DNA of 22,158 bases. It comes from a virus. Of the stretch, positions 8,052 through 15,039 are shown piece by piece; the first letter of the stretch is position 1; the number at the start of each line of letters is the position of its first letter. The stretch covers positions 1-22,158 of IMG/VR virus record IMGVR_UViG_3300045452_000043. One strand, written 5' to 3'. Under the pieces are notes generated by a model. It saw nothing but the letters and a program-made list of their open reading frames with translations. It was not told the DNA's origin and searched no databases. A program made the position numbers and the translations under genes.

Positions 8052-9137
8052 CTACATTACATATCCAAGCAGACGAACTTCTGTGCTTACGCGTAACGCC
8101 TCTGCATCTTTATCAAGCGCAAAATCAAAACGCAACGATGAATCCAGCGGGACAAAAAATAATCCACTCGCTCGTGGAGAGCCTACCCCAGCTACTGATG
8201 GCATTTCTCCAAAAACTGATAATGTCGGGCAGTTAGGAGTATCTAAACCACTTCCAGTCTTTCTTAATTTTAAACTCCAACCTCCAACTGCACCAGTAGC
8301 ACCAGTAAGTATCAATCTACATTGTAAAATGGCCGTATGCGGCGCATGTCCAGTATTAACAAGATCTGACCCGGATAAGGCCACTGTAGTGAAAGCCACA
8401 GAAACAGAATCGTCCGTCCTGCTGACCTTCGCGGTCGGAGACGTTAACCAAACAAAGACATGCCCAGCTGTTTTGGTCGTCCCTGCGTCACGGAACTTTA
8501 TCCTATTAGCGCCGCCAGCCGCGTCGAACCAAAAGTTCCCATTCTCGACCTTCGGCGGGTCGGCTCCGTCCGTGCGGACGGGAATCTTATGCGTCCCGCT
8601 CGGATTGTGCTCATTCGAGAACCGCGTCGTGCCGATGGGAAGCCACCCGCTCGGAAGCAGTTCCGCCGTCCACGCCACCGCGCTCTCGCTCGCCCCCAGA
8701 TACCCTTGCGTCAAGGTAATTGCCGTGTCGCTGACCACCCTTGCTATCTCCGTGTAGGAGGCGTCGCCGTGGCTTGTAGCCTTTATCTTCATCCCCGGAC
8801 GCAAGACGCTCAACCAGTTCGTGCCGCTCCCCGTCACGTTCGCGTTCCCGTTCGTGAAGGTGGCGTTGCCCGCCCCCGCATAGGGAAGCGCCGACCCCAA
8901 AAACACCTTCGGCGCAAGGTCGTTTCCGTGGACAGCCAGCCGTCCATCCTTGTCGTTCACGCCCGTGAAAAATGTCTCTGTCTTGATGGGGAACTTGTGA
9001 ATGCCGCTGTCGTTATGGTGCTCGACCGTGTGTGTATCGGCGAGCGCGGCGACGATTTCCCGAATCCTCTGCGCGCCGAGACGCGCCTCCTCGGTATTGG
9101 CGGGAACGTTTCTGTCGAGCGAACTGATGAACGGCAT
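8052..9137 (-). CDS. Fibre-like protein with HNxSGxHK motifs and a low-GC C-terminal part (361 aa)
   Basis: The ATG at 9137 overlaps the last base of the adaptor stop codon, and GGGGGTAAG precedes it. Residues 1-40 form a helical N-terminus. The motif HN-x-SG-x-HK-[F/I]-P-[I/V]-[K/R]-T occurs twice (about 41-53 and 177-189); HNxDGTHK-type motifs are common in phage fibre proteins. Between them is a module of about 65 residues (85-150) shared with the next gene. Residues about 241-361, encoded by 8052-8415, are beta-rich and their DNA is clearly poorer in GC than the surroundings, suggesting an exchanged receptor-binding or decoration domain. Fibre identity is moderately supported; whether it sits on the head or the tail is unknown. 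Confidence 0.8.
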   Translation of the reverse strand: MPFISSLDRNVPANTEEARLGAQRIREIVAALADTHTVEHHNDSGIHKFPIKTETFFTGVNDKDGRLAVHGNDLAPKVFLGSALPYAGAGNATFTNGNANVTGSGTNWLSVLRPGMKIKATSHGDASYTEIARVVSDTAITLTQGYLGASESAVAWTAELLPSGWLPIGTTRFSNEHNPSGTHKIPVRTDGADPPKVENGNFWFDAAGGANRIKFRDAGTTKTAGHVFVWLTSPTAKVSRTDDSVSVAFTTVALSGSDLVNTGHAPHTAILQCRLILTGATGAVGGWSLKLRKTGSGLDTPNCPTLSVFGEMPSVAGVGSPRASGLFFVPLDSSLRFDFALDKDAEALRVSTEVRLLGYVM

Positions 9138-9811
9138 TAACTTACCCCCGAATCGTAAGCACGGTTTCTGGCGATGCTCCCTCGGTGGAAGCTCTCGTAG
9201 CGGTCAAGGCGCACGGCGGCTTGATGGCACTCCTCAAACAGCGCTTGCCAGCCCGTAATGTCCTGTTGCAGGAACACTCCCGCGAGCATGCACGCGCGAT
9301 ACAAAACCAAGTCATGCGCGAATTCTGTGAACCAATTCTCATCTGCGTCTTGCACGAGTTCCGGGAGCATGCGGTGGTGCCAAAACTCCATAGAATAGAT
9401 GGCGTTCGGCGTCGGGAAAAACCAGATGCTCTGCCTTCCGTTGTCCACATTGCTCCCAACGTGGACGATATAAGACAGCGGTGCGCCCGTGGTTTCGCCG
9501 TTGTCAAGCATCCGTCTTTGGAACTCCTCCCAGTCGCTTTCCTTGACGAGGACAATGTCCGCATCCGCCGTCGCTCCGCGCCGCTTCATCACGTCGGAGG
9601 CGATGTAGCGCGGTGCATGCGTTATGAGCGGGTATTCGCGCGTTCCCGCGACTGTGCTAAAGGAGGAAAGTTTAGACATGCACTTCCAAAAGCGGCGGCG
9701 CTGGATGTCCACGAGGGCGTTGTTGATGAAGCGCCCCGCGAGGGCGTTCATCTGCCCCGTCCTGTCTTCCACGTAGTCCTTTAGGTCTGATTTTAATTGC
9801 GAAAACTGCAT
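9137..9811 (-). CDS. Head-tail adaptor/connector-like protein (224 aa)
   Basis: The ATG at 9811 lies 10 nt below a strong hairpin and has no clear Shine-Dalgarno (AATAAAAAG precedes it). The protein starts with a helical segment containing LKxYVEDRTG and FINNALVDIQRR, continues with a beta region and ends with helices containing WF-x-E-FAHDLVLYRACMLAG. This layout (helix bundle plus a small beta insertion, about 200-230 residues, directly after the capsid gene) matches adaptor or tail-tube-A-type proteins that bind under the portal in short-tailed phages such as phiSU10 relatives. The assignment rests on position, length and these motifs; the specific family is uncertain. Confidence 0.78.
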   Translation of the reverse strand: MQFSQLKSDLKDYVEDRTGQMNALAGRFINNALVDIQRRRFWKCMSKLSSFSTVAGTREYPLITHAPRYIASDVMKRRGATADADIVLVKESDWEEFQRRMLDNGETTGAPLSYIVHVGSNVDNGRQSIWFFPTPNAIYSMEFWHHRMLPELVQDADENWFTEFAHDLVLYRACMLAGVFLQQDITGWQALFEECHQAAVRLDRYESFHRGSIARNRAYDSGVS

Positions 9812-9821
9812 CTTTTTATTG

Positions 9822-9859
9822 AGGCTGGGGGAGGGGATTAGAACCCCTCCCCACAGCCT
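9822..9859 (-). promoter_or_regulatory. Strong hairpin between capsid and adaptor genes
   Basis: In minus-strand RNA AGGCTG-U-GGGGAGGGG pairs with CCCCUCCCC-CAGCCU: 15 base pairs with one bulge and a 7-nt loop. It starts 12 nt after the capsid stop and ends 10 nt before the adaptor ATG. No U-tract follows (CAAUAAAAAG), so it is not a canonical intrinsic terminator. It more likely stabilises the capsid mRNA 3' end or limits read-through and translation of the downstream low-copy proteins. Confidence 0.7.
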
Positions 9860-9870
9860 TGGTTAGAGGT

Positions 9871-11118
9871 TTACGCCACTGCGGGGACGTTCACGATGGC
9901 GTGAGCCTGCCCGTTCGTCATCTTGAGGCCGAAATACGAGCAGACCTTGTCCACGAAAGCCGTGGAGCCGTCCTGCACGATGTTCTTCCTTGCCAAGATG
10001 CCGCCGGGGCCCTTGTAGACGAGTCTCACGAACTGCGGATCAACCACAATGCCGTGGTTGGCGAGGATGCCGTGCTCTTTCCAGAGCGGCATCGGCACCA
10101 AGACCAGCGACTTCCCGCCGATGGCGAGTTTCTTGAGGTTGAGACCGCCGACGTTCTTCTTCCCGACCAACTCCTCCGAGGAAACGGGTTCGAGTTGAAG
10201 CGTCACGTTCAACGCCATGCGATGGATTCTCGTCATGGCGCTGGGGTGCGTGAACATGACCTTCGATTCGTTGCCATACTGAAAGATTTCCTCAAACAGC
10301 GTGGCGAACTCTTTGAAGGTCGTAGCCGACAGGGTTCCGGTGGGCGAGGTTCCGCCGTAGGAAGACGTGAACTTCCTGTTGGCGGGGATGTGGGCGAGCA
10401 TGCCTTTCATGGGATAGATATACTGGTCGGCGCTGGAGACGAACTCCGGCGCGGCCCCGGGGAGACCGACGGTCAACGCGAGTTCGATGTCTTGCATGAG
10501 CTTGAGCATCGCCATCATCGTCAACCGCTGGTATTCGTCGCCCGTTTTCTGGTTTTTGTTCAGCTTGAGGCGTTCCGTTATCTCGACGGTGCGCTCCAAG
10601 TAGGCGATGAAGTTTTCCCGAAGCACGGGGTTGTTCGCCCACATCTTCGTTGGGCCCGAGCCGTCGGGCGGGTAGAGACCCACGACAACGACCCTGTCCC
10701 CGATGTCCCACTGTGAATTGCCCTCTCCGGCAAAGGCGGGCTTTCGGATGGTGAGGATGTCGGTGCCGTCGTTGAGCGTCACCTGCGCGTGCTCGTTCTT
10801 GTTTTCGTTCCACACCATCGCCCAGCGGGGAAACCGCTTTCCGTGGCCGACCCCGACGCGAAGCGATGTTCCGCTGGCGGCGGTGGCGGTGGTGGTGACG
10901 GTGCTGGTGGCCTCCGGGTGCGGCTCGTCATACCACGTGTATTTGTCGTCGTCCACGGGCGATTTGCCGAACTTGTGGAGGAATATGGCGAACATCCTGC
11001 CTTTCTCGCCATTCGCGGCGAGAATCGGCAGAACCTTCGGGTCGAAGTCTTCAAGGCGTTCCGCGGTAGGGATTTGCGCGGAGCCAAGAAGACCGAGTGA
11101 ACGTGTTCCTTCTGCCAT
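9871..11118 (-). CDS. Major capsid protein (HK97-fold type, 415 aa)
   Basis: This is predicted to be the shell-forming protein of the procapsid. The ATG at 11118 follows AGGAG at 10-nt spacing, 15 nt after the scaffold stop. The N-terminal region carries a TWYDEPHPEA segment after a KFGKSPVDDD stretch, followed by a beta-rich domain with a Thr/Ala-rich strand. The centre has long helices (NPVLRENFIAYLERTVEITERLKLN and MMAMLKLMQDIELALTVG region). The C-terminus has VPMPLWKEHGILANHGIVVDP and an Ala/Val-rich end. Length, the W-x-[E/D]-E near the N-terminus and the order scaffold-capsid-adaptor fit capsid proteins of phiSU10-like short-tailed phages. I am confident it is the capsid protein and less sure of the precise family. 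The strong ribosome site and downstream hairpin fit high expression. Confidence 0.85.
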   Translation of the reverse strand: MAEGTRSLGLLGSAQIPTAERLEDFDPKVLPILAANGEKGRMFAIFLHKFGKSPVDDDKYTWYDEPHPEATSTVTTTATAASGTSLRVGVGHGKRFPRWAMVWNENKNEHAQVTLNDGTDILTIRKPAFAGEGNSQWDIGDRVVVVGLYPPDGSGPTKMWANNPVLRENFIAYLERTVEITERLKLNKNQKTGDEYQRLTMMAMLKLMQDIELALTVGLPGAAPEFVSSADQYIYPMKGMLAHIPANRKFTSSYGGTSPTGTLSATTFKEFATLFEEIFQYGNESKVMFTHPSAMTRIHRMALNVTLQLEPVSSEELVGKKNVGGLNLKKLAIGGKSLVLVPMPLWKEHGILANHGIVVDPQFVRLVYKGPGGILARKNIVQDGSTAFVDKVCSYFGLKMTNGQAHAIVNVPAVA

Positions 11119-11133
11119 AGTAGTAGTGCTCCT

Positions 11134-11991
11134 TTATAAGTCGGTTTTGCCGGCCGTCCTCCTTGCAAGGTAATCGTCAAGCGGGTCGGCGGGCGGTTTC
11201 GGTTGAGGAGGCGCCTTGCTCGGTGCGGACTTCGGCACGACGACCTTCTTTTCCTGCGTCTGCACACCAAACCTTTGGTAGTGCGCTTGCGCGAACTTCA
11301 CGAGGATGTCCACGGCCTGCTCCGGTTGCAGGTTGTTGAGGTTTTCCCCGTAGGTCATCTGCATGTCCCGCGCGGCGAGTTGAAGCGCCGCCGCGCCGAT
11401 GGGGTTATCGTTTGTGAGGCGCTCGTCCTTCTGGGCGACCATAGCGTCAAACACCTGTCTTTCCCGTTGTCGGAACTCGGCCTCGACCCTCTCCAAAAGC
11501 GGGCGCACCTGTTCGAATTGGCGGGCGACGACGGCTTCGGCGCGGGAGTTCACGAGAGCGTCCATGCGCTCCGCGAAGTCCTTGCTTTTGCCTTCGACGA
11601 GGAGGGCAATGTCCGCTTCGGAGAAACCCGATGGCTCGGTTCCCTTTTTCGCGGCTTCCATCTGCGCGCGAAGCGCCTCCGCTTCCTTCTTGAAAGCCCC
11701 CAACTTTAGGTCTTGGGCTTGCTTCCAGAGTTCGGCGGTCTGCAGCCTCGCTTCGTAGTCGGCCTGCTTTTGGTTGAGTTCAGACCAAGACTTCTCGGCC
11801 TCCTCAATGGTGTTGAAGCGCCCGAAATACTTCTTTGCGCCTTGTTCCGAGCCTTCGGGCGTTTCGCCTTCCGGCTTATGTGCGGTCTCGGTTTCAGGCT
11901 CCTGCGGCTGTCCCTCGGGTGTGTCCCCTGTGGGGTTCCCACGGGCGTCCGTGGTCGCAGGTTCAGCGGACGGGTTCAGTGTGTCAGCCAT
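11134..11991 (-). CDS. Capsid assembly scaffolding protein (285 aa)
   Basis: The ATG at 11991 overlaps the end of the preceding small gene by 16 nt. Residues 1-50 are disordered and rich in Pro, Glu, Thr and Gly. A KKYFGRFNTIEEAEKSW segment (about 53-69), typical of scaffold proteins, leads into a long charged coiled coil (about 70-185). The C-terminal part is Pro/Lys-rich (KSAPSKAPPQPKPPADP) and ends in a basic tail, as expected for a scaffold that touches the capsid subunit through a basic C-terminal element. It lies immediately upstream of the capsid gene. The assignment rests on composition and synteny. I see no fused protease. Confidence 0.82.
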   Translation of the reverse strand: MADTLNPSAEPATTDARGNPTGDTPEGQPQEPETETAHKPEGETPEGSEQGAKKYFGRFNTIEEAEKSWSELNQKQADYEARLQTAELWKQAQDLKLGAFKKEAEALRAQMEAAKKGTEPSGFSEADIALLVEGKSKDFAERMDALVNSRAEAVVARQFEQVRPLLERVEAEFRQRERQVFDAMVAQKDERLTNDNPIGAAALQLAARDMQMTYGENLNNLQPEQAVDILVKFAQAHYQRFGVQTQEKKVVVPKSAPSKAPPQPKPPADPLDDYLARRTAGKTDL

Positions 11992-12299
11992 TGGACTGGC
12001 TCCTTTTGTGTGAGAGATTCCACAAACTCTTTTCCGGCCTTCATGCGTTCAAGGGCGCGGGCGGCGCGGAGGAGGCCGTCCCTTCGCCCAAGCATCTCCG
12101 AGACGCCTGTCTGGGATGTGGACGAGACCGCGCCCTGCATGGCCGCCATAATCTCCATGGAGAGGTATTTTTCATAAAGCGCCCACTCCGGCATGGCCAT
12201 GAGTTTCTCCATGGCCGTAATCATCATCTCGACCTCTGCGGTCTTGTCCTTCGCGGGACGCCACGAAAGTTTTCCGTGAAGCCACTTACCGGTGTTCAT
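11976..12299 (-). CDS. Small helical protein between portal and scaffold (107 aa)
   Basis: The ATG at 12299 overlaps the portal stop in an ATGA junction and the 3' end overlaps the scaffold start by 16 nt, so it is translationally coupled on both sides. It is predicted to be almost fully helical and is unusually Met-rich (for example EVEMMITAMEKLMAMPEW and MEIMAAMQG). No family is recognised. Its tight place between portal and scaffold suggests a head-assembly accessory role, which is inference. Confidence 0.78.
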   Translation of the reverse strand: MNTGKWLHGKLSWRPAKDKTAEVEMMITAMEKLMAMPEWALYEKYLSMEIMAAMQGAVSSTSQTGVSEMLGRRDGLLRAARALERMKAGKEFVESLTQKEPVQWLTH

Positions 12300-14254
12300 G
12301 CCGCACCTCCCATGCCCGGTTCGGGCGGGATTCCCGCAGGCGCGGCGGGCGGTTGCGGGGGCGGAATCGGCATCAGGAAGTCCTGCTCGAAGTTGTGAAT
12401 GTCGAGAAACTGCGTCGTGACGCGGAAAAACTCGGAGAGCTTAATGGCGACGCCTTCGGTTTGCGCCATAAGGGGCGCTCCCCGAAGCACCATCGGGAGG
12501 ATATACTGCGCGAGGATGTTTGCCCGCATCTCGTTGTTGGATTGGTCTTTTATGGCGGCTTGGTAGTCGAACTGCCCACCAATGTCCTGCTTGCTGACAT
12601 GTATCAGGAACGGTCCCCTATCGGGTGCGATACCCGCCTCTTGGAGGCGGCGAATCATTCCGAGGTAGCGGTCGCCAAAGATGCGGACGTAGGACGGCTC
12701 TGGCAGGAACTGCTGATTGTTGGCGACGGCCTGCCGTGTTTCCTCGGCGTGCATCATCGTCATATAGAGGTCGGTGAGGAGATTGCCACGAACGAGAGAA
12801 CCCTGTAAGACGGCAGAGGTCTCGGTGGCGGTTTTCCGTCCCTGCGTGAACTGCCCCTGCTGATTTTCCGACAGCGCAAACATGCGCTGGAGCATATCCA
12901 TGGCAAGGTTGGCGTCGGTGACGTTGTTCATGGAGGCGTCGGTGAACCGCGCCTCATAAACTGCGTCCTGCATGGATTGGCCGTGCCCGCGCCGCGAGGG
13001 GATGATTTTCATGGGGTTGTTGGACTTGAATGCGGCAAGGTCTTCTATCGAGTCCACGTCCACGAACAACCACGAGTTGAGGCTTCGCATTACTGCGTCC
13101 CTTCGGGAGTTCATAGACCAGTTAATCCACTTGCCGAGTCCCGCCTGAAGGTCGACATAGGACGGCGCGTAGGGTATTTGGATGACGGGGTGCGGCTCCC
13201 AGCACGAGAACGGGTAGCGGTTGTGGCGATACGTCCACGGCTCGGCGCGGATAATCACGCCATTGCACATCGTAATTGCCCACTTCTGCGGGCGCGTGGA
13301 CGGCGAGAGTTTGAACCGCTTCGGAACGATGCGCCCTATCCACTCCCATATATAGTGCGTCTTCTGCTCGTTCGTCACCCACAACGAGCCGGGGTCTTGG
13401 AGGCGTGTTCGGAAGATTTTGTTTTCTCCCTCACGCTGATAAAAATCATGCCAACGCACACCCTCCAACGCTTCGTCCACATAGTCGTATTCGCCTTGTT
13501 CCTTCGCCTCCAAAAGCGAGTTCTCGCTCAACGTCGAGCGGTGACAGACGAACTCGCCGTCTTGAAGGTCGCGGGCGGGAACCGAGGGGTCGAAGAAGAA
13601 ATCCCACGGCGAGACGTATTCCCACTCGGTGCCCTCATATTCCGTGATGGGAGACTCCGTAATCACGACTTCCGTCTTCGGCTCGCCAGTTTCAGCGTCA
13701 ACCGCCATTCGCGGCTGCCCCGTTTCAGGGTCAATGCCCTCAACGACGGGTTGCTCAATCGCGTCGAGCGATGTGGTTTCCTTCTTGAGCCAGTAGTGCT
13801 TTTTGAAGGCTACGCCGTAGGTGAAACCCGAATAAAGCGCTTGGAAGAGTTTCAGGTTCCACCGCCGCTGGTGGGCTTGTGAGGCGAGCATAGATTCCAG
13901 TAGCAGGGCTGGGTCGCGGTCATCGGGGGACATCGCCAGAAGCGGAAACAGGGGGTCGCGTTTGATGATGCTTTGGTAGAGCACGGACATCTGCGCCCAG
14001 TTCAGCGCGTAGAAGACGGGGATGTGAATCCTGTCCCCGATTTCGTCCATGATTTTCGGTTTCTTTCCGCGTCCGACTTCCGCCGAAACTTCCTTCGCGG
14101 TCTTGCTGACCAGCCACATGTTCTCTTCGGCGGTGCGCCACTCCCGTTCCTTGTCGGAGCGCACGATGAAACTGGACTCGACGGAGTCCAGCACGAGTTG
14201 AACGAGGTTCTTGTGCTCCTCGGTGTCGGGTTTGGGTGGTCGGATGAGCGCCAT
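12296..14254 (-). CDS. Portal protein (652 aa)
   Basis: This is predicted to form the dodecameric DNA-entry vertex that binds terminase and the head-tail adaptor. The 652-residue length suits a large portal. Residues 60-130 contain a charged segment GRGKKPKIMDEIGDR followed by a helix with NWAQMSVLYQSI and DPLFPLLAM. The centre contains the conserved-looking EYEGTEWEYVSPWDFFFDP stretch (near residue 200), typical of portals where a 'v.p.df.wdP' motif occurs. A long helical region (about 470-530, RMFALSENQQGQFTQGRKTATETSAV) fits the stem/wing region. The C-terminus is Pro/Ala-rich. The start at 14254 has no clear Shine-Dalgarno; a run of nine C residues lies just upstream on the sense strand. 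Placement after TerL and before scaffold and capsid makes the assignment strong. Confidence 0.88.
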   Translation of the reverse strand: MALIRPPKPDTEEHKNLVQLVLDSVESSFIVRSDKEREWRTAEENMWLVSKTAKEVSAEVGRGKKPKIMDEIGDRIHIPVFYALNWAQMSVLYQSIIKRDPLFPLLAMSPDDRDPALLLESMLASQAHQRRWNLKLFQALYSGFTYGVAFKKHYWLKKETTSLDAIEQPVVEGIDPETGQPRMAVDAETGEPKTEVVITESPITEYEGTEWEYVSPWDFFFDPSVPARDLQDGEFVCHRSTLSENSLLEAKEQGEYDYVDEALEGVRWHDFYQREGENKIFRTRLQDPGSLWVTNEQKTHYIWEWIGRIVPKRFKLSPSTRPQKWAITMCNGVIIRAEPWTYRHNRYPFSCWEPHPVIQIPYAPSYVDLQAGLGKWINWSMNSRRDAVMRSLNSWLFVDVDSIEDLAAFKSNNPMKIIPSRRGHGQSMQDAVYEARFTDASMNNVTDANLAMDMLQRMFALSENQQGQFTQGRKTATETSAVLQGSLVRGNLLTDLYMTMMHAEETRQAVANNQQFLPEPSYVRIFGDRYLGMIRRLQEAGIAPDRGPFLIHVSKQDIGGQFDYQAAIKDQSNNEMRANILAQYILPMVLRGAPLMAQTEGVAIKLSEFFRVTTQFLDIHNFEQDFLMPIPPPQPPAAPAGIPPEPGMGGAA

Positions 14255-14311
14255 AAATTTTAGGCACGGGGGGGGGTGGTCGCAGACCGCGTGCTATTCT
14301 GCGAAGCTGGG

Positions 14312-14353
14312 TTAGTAGCCCATCTTTTTCTTCGGTTTGCGTTTCTTCGGCAT
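14312..14353 (-). CDS. Lys-rich 13-residue mini-ORF upstream of portal
   Basis: ATG at 14353 to TAA at 14312 encodes MPKKRKPKKKMGY. It is preceded by GAAAGGAGCCTCTTCC, a strong AGGAG ribosome site at 8-nt spacing, and fills the gap between the exported protein and the portal. Eight of 13 residues are Lys or Arg. It could be a real micropeptide that binds DNA or RNA, or a leader peptide influencing portal translation. The strong ribosome site is the main evidence; function is unknown. Confidence 0.55.
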   Translation of the reverse strand: MPKKRKPKKKMGY

Positions 14354-14377
14354 GGAAGAGGCTCCTTTCGGGTGGTA

Positions 14378-15028
14378 TTACCGCTTGAGGACGATGCACT
14401 GCCACGTGCCGCTTCCGTCGGGGTCGGCGTGTGCCGCCGAAGATAGGTAGGAAACGGTCACCGTGTCGGCAGCGGTGACGGCGTAGGAAAACGTTCCTTC
14501 ATTGGTTATCACCGCCGCTGTGCAGGCGCAGGACACGACGTAGTCGCCGAGCGCAGCGCCCGTGACGGTGACCGTCGTGGTCACCACCGAACTGGCGGCA
14601 GGGTCGGCGAGGGAGGTGCCGCCCGTGCCCTCCAAGTATCCCGCTTTCGTGAATTTTCCAGCGGAGGTGCTCACGATGTTCGCGCCGGAGCCGAGCGTCA
14701 ACGTTCCTGTGATAGTCGCGTTGCCGGCGGCGTTCACGCTCCAGTTGTTGGCGACGACGACCACATCCTCCGTTGCGGAGGCTCCGTCGTCCGCGGAGAT
14801 GGTCACGGCCGTCCCGTCCGCGCTTTTGATGGACACGGAACTCGTTGATGTGATGTTCCCTGATGTAAGGTCAGAGAGGACAGCGGACAGAAGGCCGCCC
14901 CACTCAAACTTAACCATCTCCTTGTTGAGTCGGTTGAGTCGGTTTGTCTGGTTGACGGCAAAGGCGGGAAACGGCGCGAGGAGCGCCATCGCCACCGCCA
15001 TCACCAGAAGGTTTCGTAGTGTCTTCAT
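14378..15028 (-). CDS. Exported beta-rich protein with a Sec signal peptide (216 aa)
   Basis: The ATG at 15028 follows TAAGGAGAACAACC, a strong ribosome site, 11 nt after the TerL stop. Residues 1-24 form a textbook Sec signal peptide: basic MKTLRN, a hydrophobic core LLVMAVAMALLA, and an AFA cleavage site before VNQT. No lipobox Cys follows it. The mature part has a short helix (about 30-55) and then repeated Thr/Ser/Val/Gly strands such as NATITGTLTLGSG, typical of fibre or beta-helix sheets, with a C-terminal beta domain containing CAC and a terminal Cys. It sits between TerL and portal, where cytoplasmic head genes are expected. It may be a surface-displayed or periplasmic protein, or a fibre whose N-terminus is a membrane or capsid anchor. 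Function is unknown. Confidence 0.8.
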   Translation of the reverse strand: MKTLRNLLVMAVAMALLAPFPAFAVNQTNRLNRLNKEMVKFEWGGLLSAVLSDLTSGNITSTSSVSIKSADGTAVTISADDGASATEDVVVVANNWSVNAAGNATITGTLTLGSGANIVSTSAGKFTKAGYLEGTGGTSLADPAASSVVTTTVTVTGAALGDYVVSCACTAAVITNEGTFSYAVTAADTVTVSYLSSAAHADPDGSGTWQCIVLKR

Positions 15029-15039
15029 GGTTGTTCTCC

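Noticed and set aside
9822-9859. Intrinsic terminator after the capsid gene
   Set aside because: The stem is strong but no U-tract follows on the minus strand, and essential tail genes continue immediately downstream, so I list it as a regulatory hairpin.
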